56,859 bases of DNA from an uncultured Clostridia bacterium (GTDB taxonomy: Bacteria > Bacillota > Clostridia > Christensenellales > Aristaeellaceae), in assembly GCA_947565865.1 (NCBI GenBank), contig CANOHT010000020.1:1-56859 (forward strand), read 5' to 3'. Under the pieces are notes generated by a model, which saw nothing but the letters and a program-made list of their open reading frames with translations, had not been told where the DNA came from and did not search any database. The translations under genes were made by a program, and so were the position numbers. Positions 25,757 through 33,908 of this stretch are shown here, one piece after another (the stretch's first letter is position 1; each line of letters starts with the position of its first letter).

Positions 25757-25781
25757 CAAACGCTCCTGATTGCTGTACGAT
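25753..25781 (+). promoter_or_regulatory. Promoter embedded in the recX stop codon
   Basis: TTGACA (25753-25758) contains the recX TGA (25754-25756); a 17-bp spacer is followed by TACGAT (25776-25781). Start near 25788, then GGGAGG before ATG 25812. Confidence 0.75.
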
Positions 25782-25811
25782 AGAAGCAAATCTGGGATGG
25801 GAGGATGAATC

Positions 25812-26321
25812 ATGGAGAATTACAATCCTTATGAGGAGCCCAAAGGCAGTGTGCTGCTCGGCTTGCTGGGAGCGCTTCTCGGCGCGCTGGTGGGCGCCGC
25901 CGTTTGGGCTGTGGTAGGCGCTTTGGGTTACATCGCCAGCATTGTGGGATTTCTGATTGCTTTTCTGGCTTCCAAGGGCTATGACCTGCTCCGCGGCCGT
26001 CAGGGAAAAATCAAGGTAGTGGTGCTGATTCTGTGCGTCATCCTGGCGGTCATCATTGGCAACGCGGGCACGACGCTCTGGCAGCTTCATGAGGTCTATC
26101 AGGAGGAAGGCGTCGCCGCTACTTTAAGTGAGCAGGCCTATTTCAGGATCATGATTCCTCTTCTGCTGGAGGATGGTGACTTTATCGCCGCCATTGCCAA
26201 GGATACGTTGATCGGCTTCGTTTTTGCTGCGATTGGCTGCTTTGGCATGCTGAAAAACAGTCTCAGGCCCCCAAAGAAGCAGGAAGCGCCGGCGCCGCTT
26301 CCGCCCTCCGACGCCGCCTGA
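25812..26321 (+). CDS. Small glycine-rich membrane protein, function unknown
   Basis: A 169-residue protein with about four hydrophobic segments. The first (about 13-55) is glycine- and alanine-rich (LGLLGALLGALVGAAVWAVV), a glycine-zipper-like helical hairpin; the second is VVVLILCVILAVIIG; the third, near the C-terminus, is DTLIGFVFAAIGCFGML. The tail is proline-rich and basic-to-acidic (KKQEAPAPLPPSDAA), probably cytosolic. Similar proteins occur in Clostridia without an assigned role. It has its own promoter and terminator, so it is monocistronic. Confidence 0.7.
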   Translation: MENYNPYEEPKGSVLLGLLGALLGALVGAAVWAVVGALGYIASIVGFLIAFLASKGYDLLRGRQGKIKVVVLILCVILAVIIGNAGTTLWQLHEVYQEEGVAATLSEQAYFRIMIPLLLEDGDFIAAIAKDTLIGFVFAAIGCFGMLKNSLRPPKKQEAPAPLPPSDAA

Positions 26322-26336
26322 GCCTTGATTGACTTC

Positions 26337-26370
26337 GTCCCGATACACACATGGCGTATCGGGACTTTAT
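26337..26370 (+). terminator. Intrinsic terminator
   Basis: GTCCCGATAC (26337-26346) pairs perfectly with GTATCGGGAC (26356-26365), followed by TTTATTTAT. Ends the small membrane protein transcript. Confidence 0.88.
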
Positions 26371-26463
26371 TTATATCACCATATAGTTCGGCCACTCGCG
26401 TATCAAGCAGAGACCATATCTTTAGTTATCAAAATAGTGGCTGAAGCTAATTGATCCCGCAAG

Positions 26464-26512
26464 GGGCAAGGTCTCGTAGGCTGACGCTTATATTCGTCAC
26501 GCCACCTTGCCC
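26464..26512. repeat. Nested inverted repeat in intergenic DNA
   Basis: GGGCAAGGT (26464-26472) is inverted as ACCTTGCCC (26504-26512), and inside it TGACG (26482-26486) pairs with CGTCA (26495-26499). The element would form a two-part hairpin with an asymmetric internal loop. It lies in a stretch without a gene between the terminator at 26337 and the pseudogene. It could be a small RNA, a terminator for the pseudogene strand, or a remnant of transferred DNA. Confidence 0.45.
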
Positions 26513-26568
26513 ATGAAGCTTTATTCTATACCTTTTGTATAAGAAAGAGGTATGGCTTTTAGCATGTT

Positions 26569-26926
26569 TCAAACATCTTCATACATTCCGCCAAAAACAG
26601 CGCCATTTTCCTTCCTATATGAATTTTCATGCAATATCTCCCGCATCATCAGCCTCTTTTCTAAAAAATCTTTATCAAGATGCGCGATACTTCTCCAAAT
26701 CTCAAATGCATCAATCGCCACACCTGAGTCGCCATATAAGTCCCTTCGTCTCTCCGAATATTTTCTTCCAGATTCTGATAGTCCTTATTCGTTATGACGA
26801 AATCAATATCCTTTCCTGATTTTCGTATATCATCATATTCTATAGCTTGTCCGCCGATCATAATTGGTTTCGATGAAAACTATAAGTTGCTATTCGAAAT
26901 AGCTTCTATAACTCTTCAAATAACAT
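26569..26926 (-). pseudogene. Broken nucleotidyltransferase-fold gene, AT-rich
   Basis: On the minus strand three frames together spell a nucleotidyltransferase-like protein: MLFEE, then VIEAISNSNL, a TAG stop, FSSKPIMIGGQAIEY, RKSGKDIDFVITNKDYQNLEE, a shift, and RRDLYGDSGVAIDAFEIWRS, ending at 26569. The GG.A and DIDF motifs are those of the minimal nucleotidyltransferase fold (GG/GS and DxD). One in-frame stop and two frameshifts show that it is dead. It is far more AT-rich than the genes around it, which points to transfer from another source. No partner (HEPN, toxin or antitoxin) is visible. Confidence 0.7.
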
Positions 26927-27115
26927 GATACATGGTTTTCTCCGTCGGTCTTATTTCTGTCGTAGGCTATGTGATTGCCCCCCCTGGAAGGGGTAAAGAC
27001 GTTTATCCATCCGGCCCATTAAGCCGCATGCCCTGCGCCATGGCGTTGCTGTTGAATTTTCCCGAACCCCATGTTTTAAGCCAGGAAAAATAAGTCCGAA
27101 GAACAAAAATAGAAC

Positions 27116-27157
27116 AAAAATAAGACCCTGCACGGTTAGATGCAAGATCTTATTTTT
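27116..27157 (-). terminator. Intrinsic terminator after ppdK
   Basis: AAAAATAAGA (27116-27125) pairs with TCTTATTTTT (27148-27157), extended by a TGCA/TGCA pairing near the loop. Read on the minus strand it ends in TCTTATTTTTGTT about 65 nt after the ppdK stop. Between 26927 and 27115 I see no gene. Confidence 0.82.
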
Positions 27158-27221
27158 GTAAAGCACAGGCCAGTGATTGGTGCCCTCAACAGGATGAATC
27201 ACATTGCCCTACGACCATGAT

Positions 27222-29861
27222 TTACTTGCCCTGCTTCTCCAGGATGGCAGCGTGAGCCGCAGCCAAACGAGCAATCGGGACACGGAAGGGAGAGCAGCTC
27301 ACATAGTTCAGGCCAACCTGGTGGCAGAACATAATAGTGCTCGGATCGCCGCCGTGCTCACCGCAGATGCCCAGCTTCAGCTCGGGACGGGTCTCGCGGC
27401 CCAGCTTGGCAGCCAGCTTCACCAGCTTGCCGACGCCCTCGGTGTCCAGACGGGCGAAGGGATCGCTCTCGAAAATCTTGTTGTCATAGTAGGAACCCAG
27501 GAACTTACCGGCATCGTCACGGGAGAAGCCGAAGGTCATCTGAGTCAGGTCGTTGGTGCCGAAGGAGAAGAACTCGGCTTCCTCAGCGATTTCGTCAGCC
27601 GTCACGGCAGCGCGCGGAATCTCAATCATGGTGCCGACGTGATACTCCAGCTCCATGCCCTGCTCAGCAAAGACCTTCTTGGCGGTCTCTACCACAATGT
27701 TCTTCACGAAGGCGAGTTCCTTCTTGGTGCCCACCAGAGGAATCATGATTTCGGGAACGATGTCGTAGCCGCATTCCTTCTTCACGTTGATGGCAGCCTG
27801 CAGCACGGCGCGGGTCTGCATCTCAGCAATTTCAGGATAGGTCACGGCCAGACGGCAGCCACGGTGACCCATCATGGGGTTAGACTCATGCAGGGCGGCG
27901 ATCTTGTGAACCACCTCATCCTTGCTGATGCCCAGATTCTTGGCCAGGGCCTCGATCTCCTCGGTCATGTCCACATGGGGCACAAACTCATGCAGCGGCG
28001 GATCCAGATAGCGGATGGTCATGGGCTTGCCTTCCAGAGCCTTGTACATGGCCTCGAAGTCACCCTGCTGCATGGGCAGAATCTTCGCCAGCGCCTTCTC
28101 GCGCTGTTCCTTGGTATCGGAAAGGATCATTTCGCGCACAGCGGCGATACGATCAGCCTCGAAGAACATATGCTCGGTACGGCACAGACCAATGCCCTCG
28201 GCGCCGAAGGCCACAGCCTGCTTGGTATCGCGGGGGTTGTCCGCGTTGGTGCGCACCTTCAGGGTGCGGGCCTTGTCAGCCCAAGCCATGAAGCGGGCAA
28301 ACTCGCCGGAAATGGAGGCTTCCACGGTAGCGATCTGACCGTCGTACACGTTGCCGGTGGAGCCGTCCAGGGAGATGAAGTCCCCCTCATGGTACACCTT
28401 GCCAGCCACGGACAGGGTCTTCTCTTCCTCGTTGATCTTCAGCTCACCGCAGCCAACCACAGCCGCGCGGCCCATGCCGCGGGCCACAACCGCCGCGTGG
28501 GAGGTCATGCCGCCAAAGACGGTCAGGATGCCCTGGGAGAAATCCATGCCCTCAATGTCCTCGGGCGTGGTTTCCTTGCGGACCAGGATAACCTTTTCCT
28601 TGTTCTTGCCATGCTCCGCAGCCTCATCGGCAGTGAAATAGATAGCGCCGGTGGCAGCGCCGGGAGAAGCGGGCAGACCCTTGGCGATGACGGAAGCGGC
28701 CTTGAGGGCAGCGGCGTCAAAGTTGGGATGCAGCAGGCTGTCCAGCTGCTTGGGCTCCACCTTCAGCACGGCCTCCTCCTCGGAGAGCACGCCTTCGTCC
28801 ACCAGATCCACAGCGATCTTCAGAGCGGCGGCAGCGGTACGCTTACCGTTACGGGTCTGGAGCATGAACAGCTTGCCGCGCTCGATGGTGTACTCCATGT
28901 CCTGCATGTCGCGATAGTGGGCCTCCAGCTTGCCAGCGATGTCGATGAACTGCTGGTACACTTCGGGCATCTGCTCCTGCAGGTGGGAAATGGGTTCGGG
29001 GGTACGGATACCGGCCACAACGTCCTCGCCCTGAGCGTTGAGCAGATACTCGCCGTACAGCTTCTTCTCACCGGTAGAGGGATTGCGGGTGAAGGCCACG
29101 CCAGTGCCAGAGGTCTCGCCCATGTTGCCAAAGACCATGGACTGCACGTTGACGGCAGTGCCCCAGTCGCCGGGGATGTCGTTCATGCGGCGATAGTAGA
29201 TGGCGCGGGGGTTGTCCCAGGAGCGGAAGACGGCCTTGACAGCCTCCATCAGCTGCACCTTGGGATCCTGGGGGAATTCCACGCCCATGTGCTTCTCGTA
29301 AATGGCCTTGAAGCGGACAACGACCTGCTTGAGATCCTCGGCGTCCAGGTCACGGTCGAACTTGACGCCCTTGTTCTCCTTGAACTCGTCCAGCACAGCC
29401 TCAAACTCGCTCTTGGGGATCTCCATCACCACGTCGGAGAACATGGCGATGAAACGGCGGTAGGCGTCGTAAGCGAAATGCTCATTATTGGTCAGCTTGG
29501 CCAGACCCACCACAGCCTTGTCCGTCAGGCCCAGGTTCAGGATCGTATCCATCATACCGGGCATGGAAGCACGGGCGCCCGAGCGAACAGACACCAGGAA
29601 GGGGTCGTTCTCATCGCCAAACTTTTTGCCGGCAATCTTCTCGGTCTCGGCCAGCGCGGCATAAATCTGCTCAACAATGTCGTCGCCGATCACCTTGCCG
29701 TCGGTATAGTAACGGGTGCAAGCCTCCGTCGTTACCGTGAAGCCCTGGGGAACAGGCATGCCCAGCTTGGTCATTTCCGCCAGGTTGGCGCCTTTGCCGC
29801 CCAGCAGCTCACGCATGCTTGCGTCGCCTTCCTTGAAGAGGTACACATACTTCTTCGCCAT
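27222..29861 (-). CDS. ppdK: Pyruvate, phosphate dikinase
   Basis: An 879-residue PPDK, interconverting pyruvate + ATP + Pi and PEP + AMP + PPi; in anaerobes it works in glycolysis or gluconeogenesis with PPi. Domains: N-terminal ATP-grasp (LLGGKGANLAEMTKLGMPVP, VQSMVFGNMGETSGTGVAFT), a central swivelling domain with the phospho-His motif GGMTSHAAVVARGMGRAAVV, and a C-terminal PEP/pyruvate TIM barrel (GIGLCRTEHMFF, FSFGTNDLTQMTFGFSRDD). ATG 29861 has GAGGAGGAG upstream; the longer open frame has no homology. Low codon diversity and a strong promoter suggest high expression. Confidence 0.97.
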   Translation of the reverse strand: MAKKYVYLFKEGDASMRELLGGKGANLAEMTKLGMPVPQGFTVTTEACTRYYTDGKVIGDDIVEQIYAALAETEKIAGKKFGDENDPFLVSVRSGARASMPGMMDTILNLGLTDKAVVGLAKLTNNEHFAYDAYRRFIAMFSDVVMEIPKSEFEAVLDEFKENKGVKFDRDLDAEDLKQVVVRFKAIYEKHMGVEFPQDPKVQLMEAVKAVFRSWDNPRAIYYRRMNDIPGDWGTAVNVQSMVFGNMGETSGTGVAFTRNPSTGEKKLYGEYLLNAQGEDVVAGIRTPEPISHLQEQMPEVYQQFIDIAGKLEAHYRDMQDMEYTIERGKLFMLQTRNGKRTAAAALKIAVDLVDEGVLSEEEAVLKVEPKQLDSLLHPNFDAAALKAASVIAKGLPASPGAATGAIYFTADEAAEHGKNKEKVILVRKETTPEDIEGMDFSQGILTVFGGMTSHAAVVARGMGRAAVVGCGELKINEEEKTLSVAGKVYHEGDFISLDGSTGNVYDGQIATVEASISGEFARFMAWADKARTLKVRTNADNPRDTKQAVAFGAEGIGLCRTEHMFFEADRIAAVREMILSDTKEQREKALAKILPMQQGDFEAMYKALEGKPMTIRYLDPPLHEFVPHVDMTEEIEALAKNLGISKDEVVHKIAALHESNPMMGHRGCRLAVTYPEIAEMQTRAVLQAAINVKKECGYDIVPEIMIPLVGTKKELAFVKNIVVETAKKVFAEQGMELEYHVGTMIEIPRAAVTADEIAEEAEFFSFGTNDLTQMTFGFSRDDAGKFLGSYYDNKIFESDPFARLDTEGVGKLVKLAAKLGRETRPELKLGICGEHGGDPSTIMFCHQVGLNYVSCSPFRVPIARLAAAHAAILEKQGK

Positions 29862-29962
29862 TGGAATCTCCTCCTCGATGATGTTGCAGGAGCGAAGCCG
29901 CTCCAAAGATAAGGCCGCCATGAATGTGCATGACAGCGCAGATCTGTTTTCTATCACGCCAC

Positions 29963-29991
29963 AGTATACTATTTTTTGTGCGATTTGGCAA
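29963..29991 (-). promoter_or_regulatory. Promoter of ppdK
   Basis: Minus strand: TTGCCA (29986-29991), 17-bp spacer, TATACT (29963-29968). The leader is about 95 nt and contains a short hairpin GGAGCG/CGCTCC close to the ribosome binding site. Between 29992 and 30221 no gene or other signal is evident. Confidence 0.8.
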
Positions 29992-30221
29992 GAGCCTGGA
30001 AGATTGAAAGTAATTACAACGCGAGATATTCGGCTGTTCAGGCACATTGAATGACCTTTTTGCCGTTCAGCCGCGTTTCTCCTCCCATTTCCTCCGTTCT
30101 GGGTGAAATTTGCGGGCATCCCGTAGCGATTCCAATCGAGCTTTTCCGAGCGGGATGAAAGCGTTTTCGCCTATCGGCTCCCCTACCTATTCTTGGCAAG
30201 GCGAACCAGTCCTATGCCATC

Positions 30222-30259
30222 AAAAATCCCCATATGCGCAGCCTGTACGCATATGGGGA
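30222..30259 (-). terminator. Intrinsic terminator of the rnf operon
   Basis: Minus strand: a 12-bp stem (30248-30259 with 30227-30238, core CCCCATATGCG), nine-nt loop, followed by five T (30222-30226). It lies about 230 nt after the rnfB stop. Confidence 0.85.
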
Positions 30260-30492
30260 ACCAGGATTCAAGCAAGCCCTTCTTGGCTGAACAGGAAGCT
30301 GTTCCCCCGGCCGGTAAGGGCGTGTGGACGTTCTTCTGACGAACAAGCACTTCAGCCACGGTACATGCCGTTGGCTTTCGAAAACAGGCGGAGAACCCGC
30401 AGGTCCTTTATTTAACACCATCCAGGCTTTTCCGGAAATCTCACGCTCCCCCTATGCGCATCCATTGCGCAAACGGGATCACCTTTACAGCA
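30260..30492 (-). other. Long 3' region of the rnf transcript, no gene seen
   Basis: About 230 nt between the rnfB stop and its terminator. No convincing reading frame. On the minus strand several small hairpins are possible (GCGC/GCGC near 30459-30473, GTTC/GAAC near 30331, and GAACAG/CTGTTC near 30288-30303), so it may be a structured 3' untranslated region. Confidence 0.35.
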
Positions 30493-31683
30493 TCAAGCCT
30501 TGATATCCGCGCCCTGGGTGTTGTTCTTCTGGGCTGCAGCCTCCCGGGCAGCCTTCGCAGCCAACGCCGCCTGAATCTTAGCTTCCATTTCCGGTGTGCG
30601 GGCAGGCTTCGCCGCCGGAGCCTCCGCCTTCTCGGTGGGTTTCGCCGCCATGACTGTTTCAGGCGTCGTACCAGCTTTGGCGTTGCGGTCGCGGGTATGC
30701 TCGCGCACCTTCATGGTAATGCACTTCTTGGGGCACTTTTCAGCGCACAGTCCGCAGCCGGTACAGGCGGCGGTGATCTCATGGGGCTTCTTCACCGTGC
30801 CCACAACGGCCTCGAACGGGCAGTTGCGCTTGCACATGGTACAGCCGATGCACTGAGATTGGTCGATTTCGGCGATTCGGCGGTTGTCCCAATCCGCCCA
30901 CATGGCGCCCGTGGGACAGGCCTCGGCGCACATCATACAGGAGCGACACTTGCTCTTGTCAATCACCGGCAAATGATTGACCATGGTAATCGCGTCAAAC
31001 TTGCAGGCATGGAGACAGCGCTCACACCCGATGCAGCCGGTACGGCAGTTGTCGCTGACGACATAGCCTGCCTCGGCGGCGCGGCACAGCAGGCGAACCG
31101 GCTCCGTGACGGGGTGCAGGTCGAGCACATGCTTGGGACAGGCCTCGACGCATTTGCCGCAGGCCACGCACTTGTCTTCGTCTACCACAGCGATGCCCAG
31201 GCGCTCGTCAATGTGGATAGCGTCAAAGGCGCAGGCCTTCACACAGGTGCCCAAGCCCAGACAGGCATATTTGCAGGAACGGTTGCCGTCATTGACCAGA
31301 GAGGCCGAAATGCAGTCATGTATGCCTTCATAAGCAAACTTGCTTCTGCAATGCTGCAGATCGCCCTGGCAGATCACCCGGGCCACCTTGCGATCGGCGG
31401 CGTCCGCGGGCTCCACACCCATGATGGCAGCAATCTTGGCAGATACATCAGCGCCTCCCACCGGGCAGGCATTCACAGGGGCCTTCCCAGCGGCAATGGC
31501 GTCGGCACAGCCGTCGCAGCCTGGATAGCCGCAGCCGCCGCAGTTGGCGCCGGGCAGCGCTTCACGCACGGCATCCCGGGTCGGATTGGCCGGCACGGCA
31601 AACACCTTCGACGTCAGCGTGAGCAGGCCGCCGAACAGCAGGCCCATCCCGCCCAGAACGAGGGCAGCATACAAAATTTCCAT
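30493..31683 (-). CDS. rnfB: Rnf complex subunit B, polyferredoxin
   Basis: A 396-residue subunit of the ferredoxin:NAD+ oxidoreductase (Rnf), which pumps Na+ or H+. It has an N-terminal membrane anchor (ALVLGGMGLLFGGLLTLTSK), the CGGCGYPGCDGCADAI cluster, and a long row of ferredoxin motifs such as CVACGKCVEACP, CIGCERCLHACK, CRSCMMCAEACP, CIGCTMCKRNCP and CTGCGLCAEKCP, giving about seven potential Fe-S sites. This is the long clostridial/acetogen form. The C-terminal about 75 residues are Ala/Lys/Pro-rich and disordered. Last gene of rnfCDEAB; AGGAGGGG precedes ATG 31683. Confidence 0.95.
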   Translation of the reverse strand: MEILYAALVLGGMGLLFGGLLTLTSKVFAVPANPTRDAVREALPGANCGGCGYPGCDGCADAIAAGKAPVNACPVGGADVSAKIAAIMGVEPADAADRKVARVICQGDLQHCRSKFAYEGIHDCISASLVNDGNRSCKYACLGLGTCVKACAFDAIHIDERLGIAVVDEDKCVACGKCVEACPKHVLDLHPVTEPVRLLCRAAEAGYVVSDNCRTGCIGCERCLHACKFDAITMVNHLPVIDKSKCRSCMMCAEACPTGAMWADWDNRRIAEIDQSQCIGCTMCKRNCPFEAVVGTVKKPHEITAACTGCGLCAEKCPKKCITMKVREHTRDRNAKAGTTPETVMAAKPTEKAEAPAAKPARTPEMEAKIQAALAAKAAREAAAQKNNTQGADIKA

Positions 31684-31698
31684 TCGTCTGTCCCCTCC

Positions 31699-32286
31699 TT
31701 ACTTAATCAGACCGCCAAAGCCCATGAAGGCCACCGCCATCAGGCCCGCGGTTATCAGCGCGCCGGGGAAGCCGTCCATCCATTTGGGCATGTTCGACAG
31801 CGCCAGACGCTCACGGATGCAGGAGAACAGCACCAACGACAGGGTGAAGCCCAAGGCCGCGCAGCAGCCGTTCAGCGTGCTCTGAATCAGATTGTAGCCT
31901 GTATCCGAGTTCAGGATGGCTACGCCCAGCACCGCGCAGTTGGTGGTTATCAGCGGCAGATAGACGCCCAGGGCCTGATACAGGGAGAAGGACAGCTTCT
32001 TCAGCGCCATCTCCACCACCTGCACCAGCACCGCGATGACCAGAATGAACGCGATGGTGCGCATATACATCAGGTTCAAGGGCAAAAGCAGCAAATGCTC
32101 CACAATCCACGCGATGAAGGACGCAAGGGTCATGACAAAGGTCACTGCCATGCCCATGCCCAGGGCCGTATCAAACTTCTTGGACACCCCCAGGAAGGGG
32201 CAGATGCCCAGAAACTTGTTCATGACGAAGTTGTTCACCAGCAGAGAGCCGACGAGGATCGCCAGGTAGCTTCCGTTCTCAATCAT
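31699..32286 (-). CDS. rnfA: Rnf complex subunit A
   Basis: A 195-residue membrane subunit (about six hydrophobic segments) of the Rnf/Nqr RnfA-NqrE family, homologous to RnfE in inverted topology. Motifs: NNFVMNKFLGICPFLGVSKK near the N-terminus and TNCAVLGVAI, which carries a Cys proposed to bind an Fe-S cluster in the membrane with RnfE. ATG 32286 overlaps the rnfE stop as ATGA. Length is normal for the family. Confidence 0.95.
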   Translation of the reverse strand: MIENGSYLAILVGSLLVNNFVMNKFLGICPFLGVSKKFDTALGMGMAVTFVMTLASFIAWIVEHLLLLPLNLMYMRTIAFILVIAVLVQVVEMALKKLSFSLYQALGVYLPLITTNCAVLGVAILNSDTGYNLIQSTLNGCCAALGFTLSLVLFSCIRERLALSNMPKWMDGFPGALITAGLMAVAFMGFGGLIK

Positions 32287-32924
32287 GCCAGCTCCTCCTT
32301 CCGCTTCTCAGCGCGCTTGTCCAGATAGACCTTCAGCGCGTTCACCAGCGCCAGCAGGATGCCCAAGGTGACAAAGCCGCCGGGAACATTCAGCATAATG
32401 CCCATGGGCTGGTAGGACGCGGGCATGACCTGCGCGCCGAAAATGGTTCCGCTGCCCAGCAGCTCCCGGATGCAGGACAGCAGCGTGATGGCTGCGGTGA
32501 AGCCAAGCCCCATGCCCAGACCGTCTGCCAGGGAAAGCATCGGCGGGTTTTTGAAGGCGAAAGCCTCCGCCCGGGCGAAGATGATGCAGTTGACCACGAT
32601 CAGGGGAATGTACATGCCCAGCGTCGCGGACAGCTCCGGCAGATACGCCTTCAGCAGCATTTCCACAATGGTCACAAAGGAAGCGATGACCACAATGAAG
32701 GACGGAATGCGTACCTTTTCGGGAATGGCGTTGCGCAGCAGTGAAATGAACAGGTTGGAACACACCAGCACGACCGTGGTCGCCAAACCCATGCCCACGC
32801 CGTTGGACGCGGCGGTGGTGATGGCCAGGGTCGGGCACATGCCCAGCATCAGCGTGAAGGTGGGATTTTCCGTCACCAGACCATTCAGGAACACGCTGAA
32901 GAAGCTCTTCTTGTTATCAGCCAT
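32283..32924 (-). CDS. rnfE: Rnf complex subunit E
   Basis: A 213-residue membrane subunit of the RnfE/NqrD family. The N-terminus (NGLVTENPTFTLMLGMCPTLA) and VNCIIFARAEAFAF contain the two conserved Cys-bearing helices that pair with RnfA. About six hydrophobic segments; basic C-terminus (DKRAEKRKEEL). It overlaps the end of rnfD by eight nt. In most clostridial Rnf operons rnfG lies between rnfD and rnfE; here there is no space for it. Confidence 0.95.
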   Translation of the reverse strand: MADNKKSFFSVFLNGLVTENPTFTLMLGMCPTLAITTAASNGVGMGLATTVVLVCSNLFISLLRNAIPEKVRIPSFIVVIASFVTIVEMLLKAYLPELSATLGMYIPLIVVNCIIFARAEAFAFKNPPMLSLADGLGMGLGFTAAITLLSCIRELLGSGTIFGAQVMPASYQPMGIMLNVPGGFVTLGILLALVNALKVYLDKRAEKRKEELA

Positions 32925-33903
32925 GCTGCTTCACCTCCCCGAAAGGCTTGTGGGCGGTAAACTTGTCAATCAAGGGCGTCGCCACATTCATAAACAGGAT
33001 GGCGAAGGAGCATCCTTCAGGATAGGAGGCGAACGCGCGGATGATGAACAGCAGCAGACCGCAGCCCACGCCGAAGATGACCCGGCCCTTGTTGGTCACG
33101 GGGCTGGTGACGTAATCCGTCGCCATGAAAAACGCGCCCAGCATCAGTCCGCCAGCAAACAGCTGGTAGACCGCCATCAGCGGGCCGTCCTTGAGCAGAT
33201 AGCAAAGGAACACCGTGCCGATGAAGGAAGCGGGAATCTTCCAGTCAATCAGCCCGCGGCAGATCAGATACACGCCGCCCAGGAGCAGCGCCAGCTTGCA
33301 GGTTTCACCCAGCACGCCGCCGCAGTTGCCCAGCAGCAGATCAGCGAAGCGCAGGTCACCGATGCCGCCGGTAGCCAGCTGCGCCAGAGGCGTGGCGGAA
33401 GACATGGTATCCACGACGGAAGCGGAAGACACCGTGGCGGTGGACATCGCTTCCTCAATGGCGTAAACCGTCTGAGGATAAGCGCTCATCAGGCTCGACC
33501 AGCTCACAAAGAGGATGGCGCGGGCCGTCAGGGCAGGATTCATGAAGTTGCTGCCCATGCCACCGAAGCACTGCTTCACCAGGATGATGGCCAGCAGAGA
33601 GCCGATGACGGCCAGCCAGATCGGGGCGTTGGCGGGCAGGTTGTAGGCCAGCAGCAGGCCGGTGACAACGGCGCTCCAGTCGCCGGTGGTATTCGGCTGA
33701 TGGGTCACCTTCTGCCAGGTGAACTCGGCCAGAACGGCCGTGATGACCGCAGCGGCTATGAGCATGGCGGCGTTGGCTCCGTAGAGCACAATGCCCGCGA
33801 TGCCCGCCGGCGCCAGCGCCAGGCACACCTCCTGCATGATCCGCCGGGTAGACAGCTGGTCATGCAGATGGGGCGAGGAGCTTACAGCAAGATTCTTTTG
33901 CAT
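32917..33903 (-). CDS. rnfD: Rnf complex subunit D
   Basis: A 328-residue membrane subunit of the RnfD/NqrB family with about nine hydrophobic segments; it carries covalent FMN and takes part in ion translocation. The flavinylation segment reads DTMSSATPLA, where the usual motif is SGAT; the Thr acceptor is kept and the Gly is Ser. GSNFMNPALTARAILF and FMATDYVTSPVT are conserved. Start ATG 33903 is six nt after rnfC with GGAGGAG overlapping its stop. No ApbE flavin transferase is in the window. Confidence 0.94.
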   Translation of the reverse strand: MQKNLAVSSSPHLHDQLSTRRIMQEVCLALAPAGIAGIVLYGANAAMLIAAAVITAVLAEFTWQKVTHQPNTTGDWSAVVTGLLLAYNLPANAPIWLAVIGSLLAIILVKQCFGGMGSNFMNPALTARAILFVSWSSLMSAYPQTVYAIEEAMSTATVSSASVVDTMSSATPLAQLATGGIGDLRFADLLLGNCGGVLGETCKLALLLGGVYLICRGLIDWKIPASFIGTVFLCYLLKDGPLMAVYQLFAGGLMLGAFFMATDYVTSPVTNKGRVIFGVGCGLLLFIIRAFASYPEGCSFAILFMNVATPLIDKFTAHKPFGEVKQHG

Positions 33904-33908
33904 GGTGC

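Noticed and set aside
26951..27202. 83-codon minus-strand frame after ppdK
   Set aside because: It overlaps the ppdK terminator hairpin and has no ribosome binding site or similarity.
27204..29912. Plus-strand open frame of about 900 codons opposite ppdK
   Set aside because: It is a mirror of the highly biased, GC-rich ppdK gene; the translated protein is a His/Leu/Gly-rich low-complexity sequence without domains, while the minus strand encodes a complete PPDK with promoter and terminator.
30212..30421. 69-codon minus-strand frame after rnfB
   Set aside because: It lies in the 3' region and runs into the terminator hairpin, with no ribosome binding site or domain.
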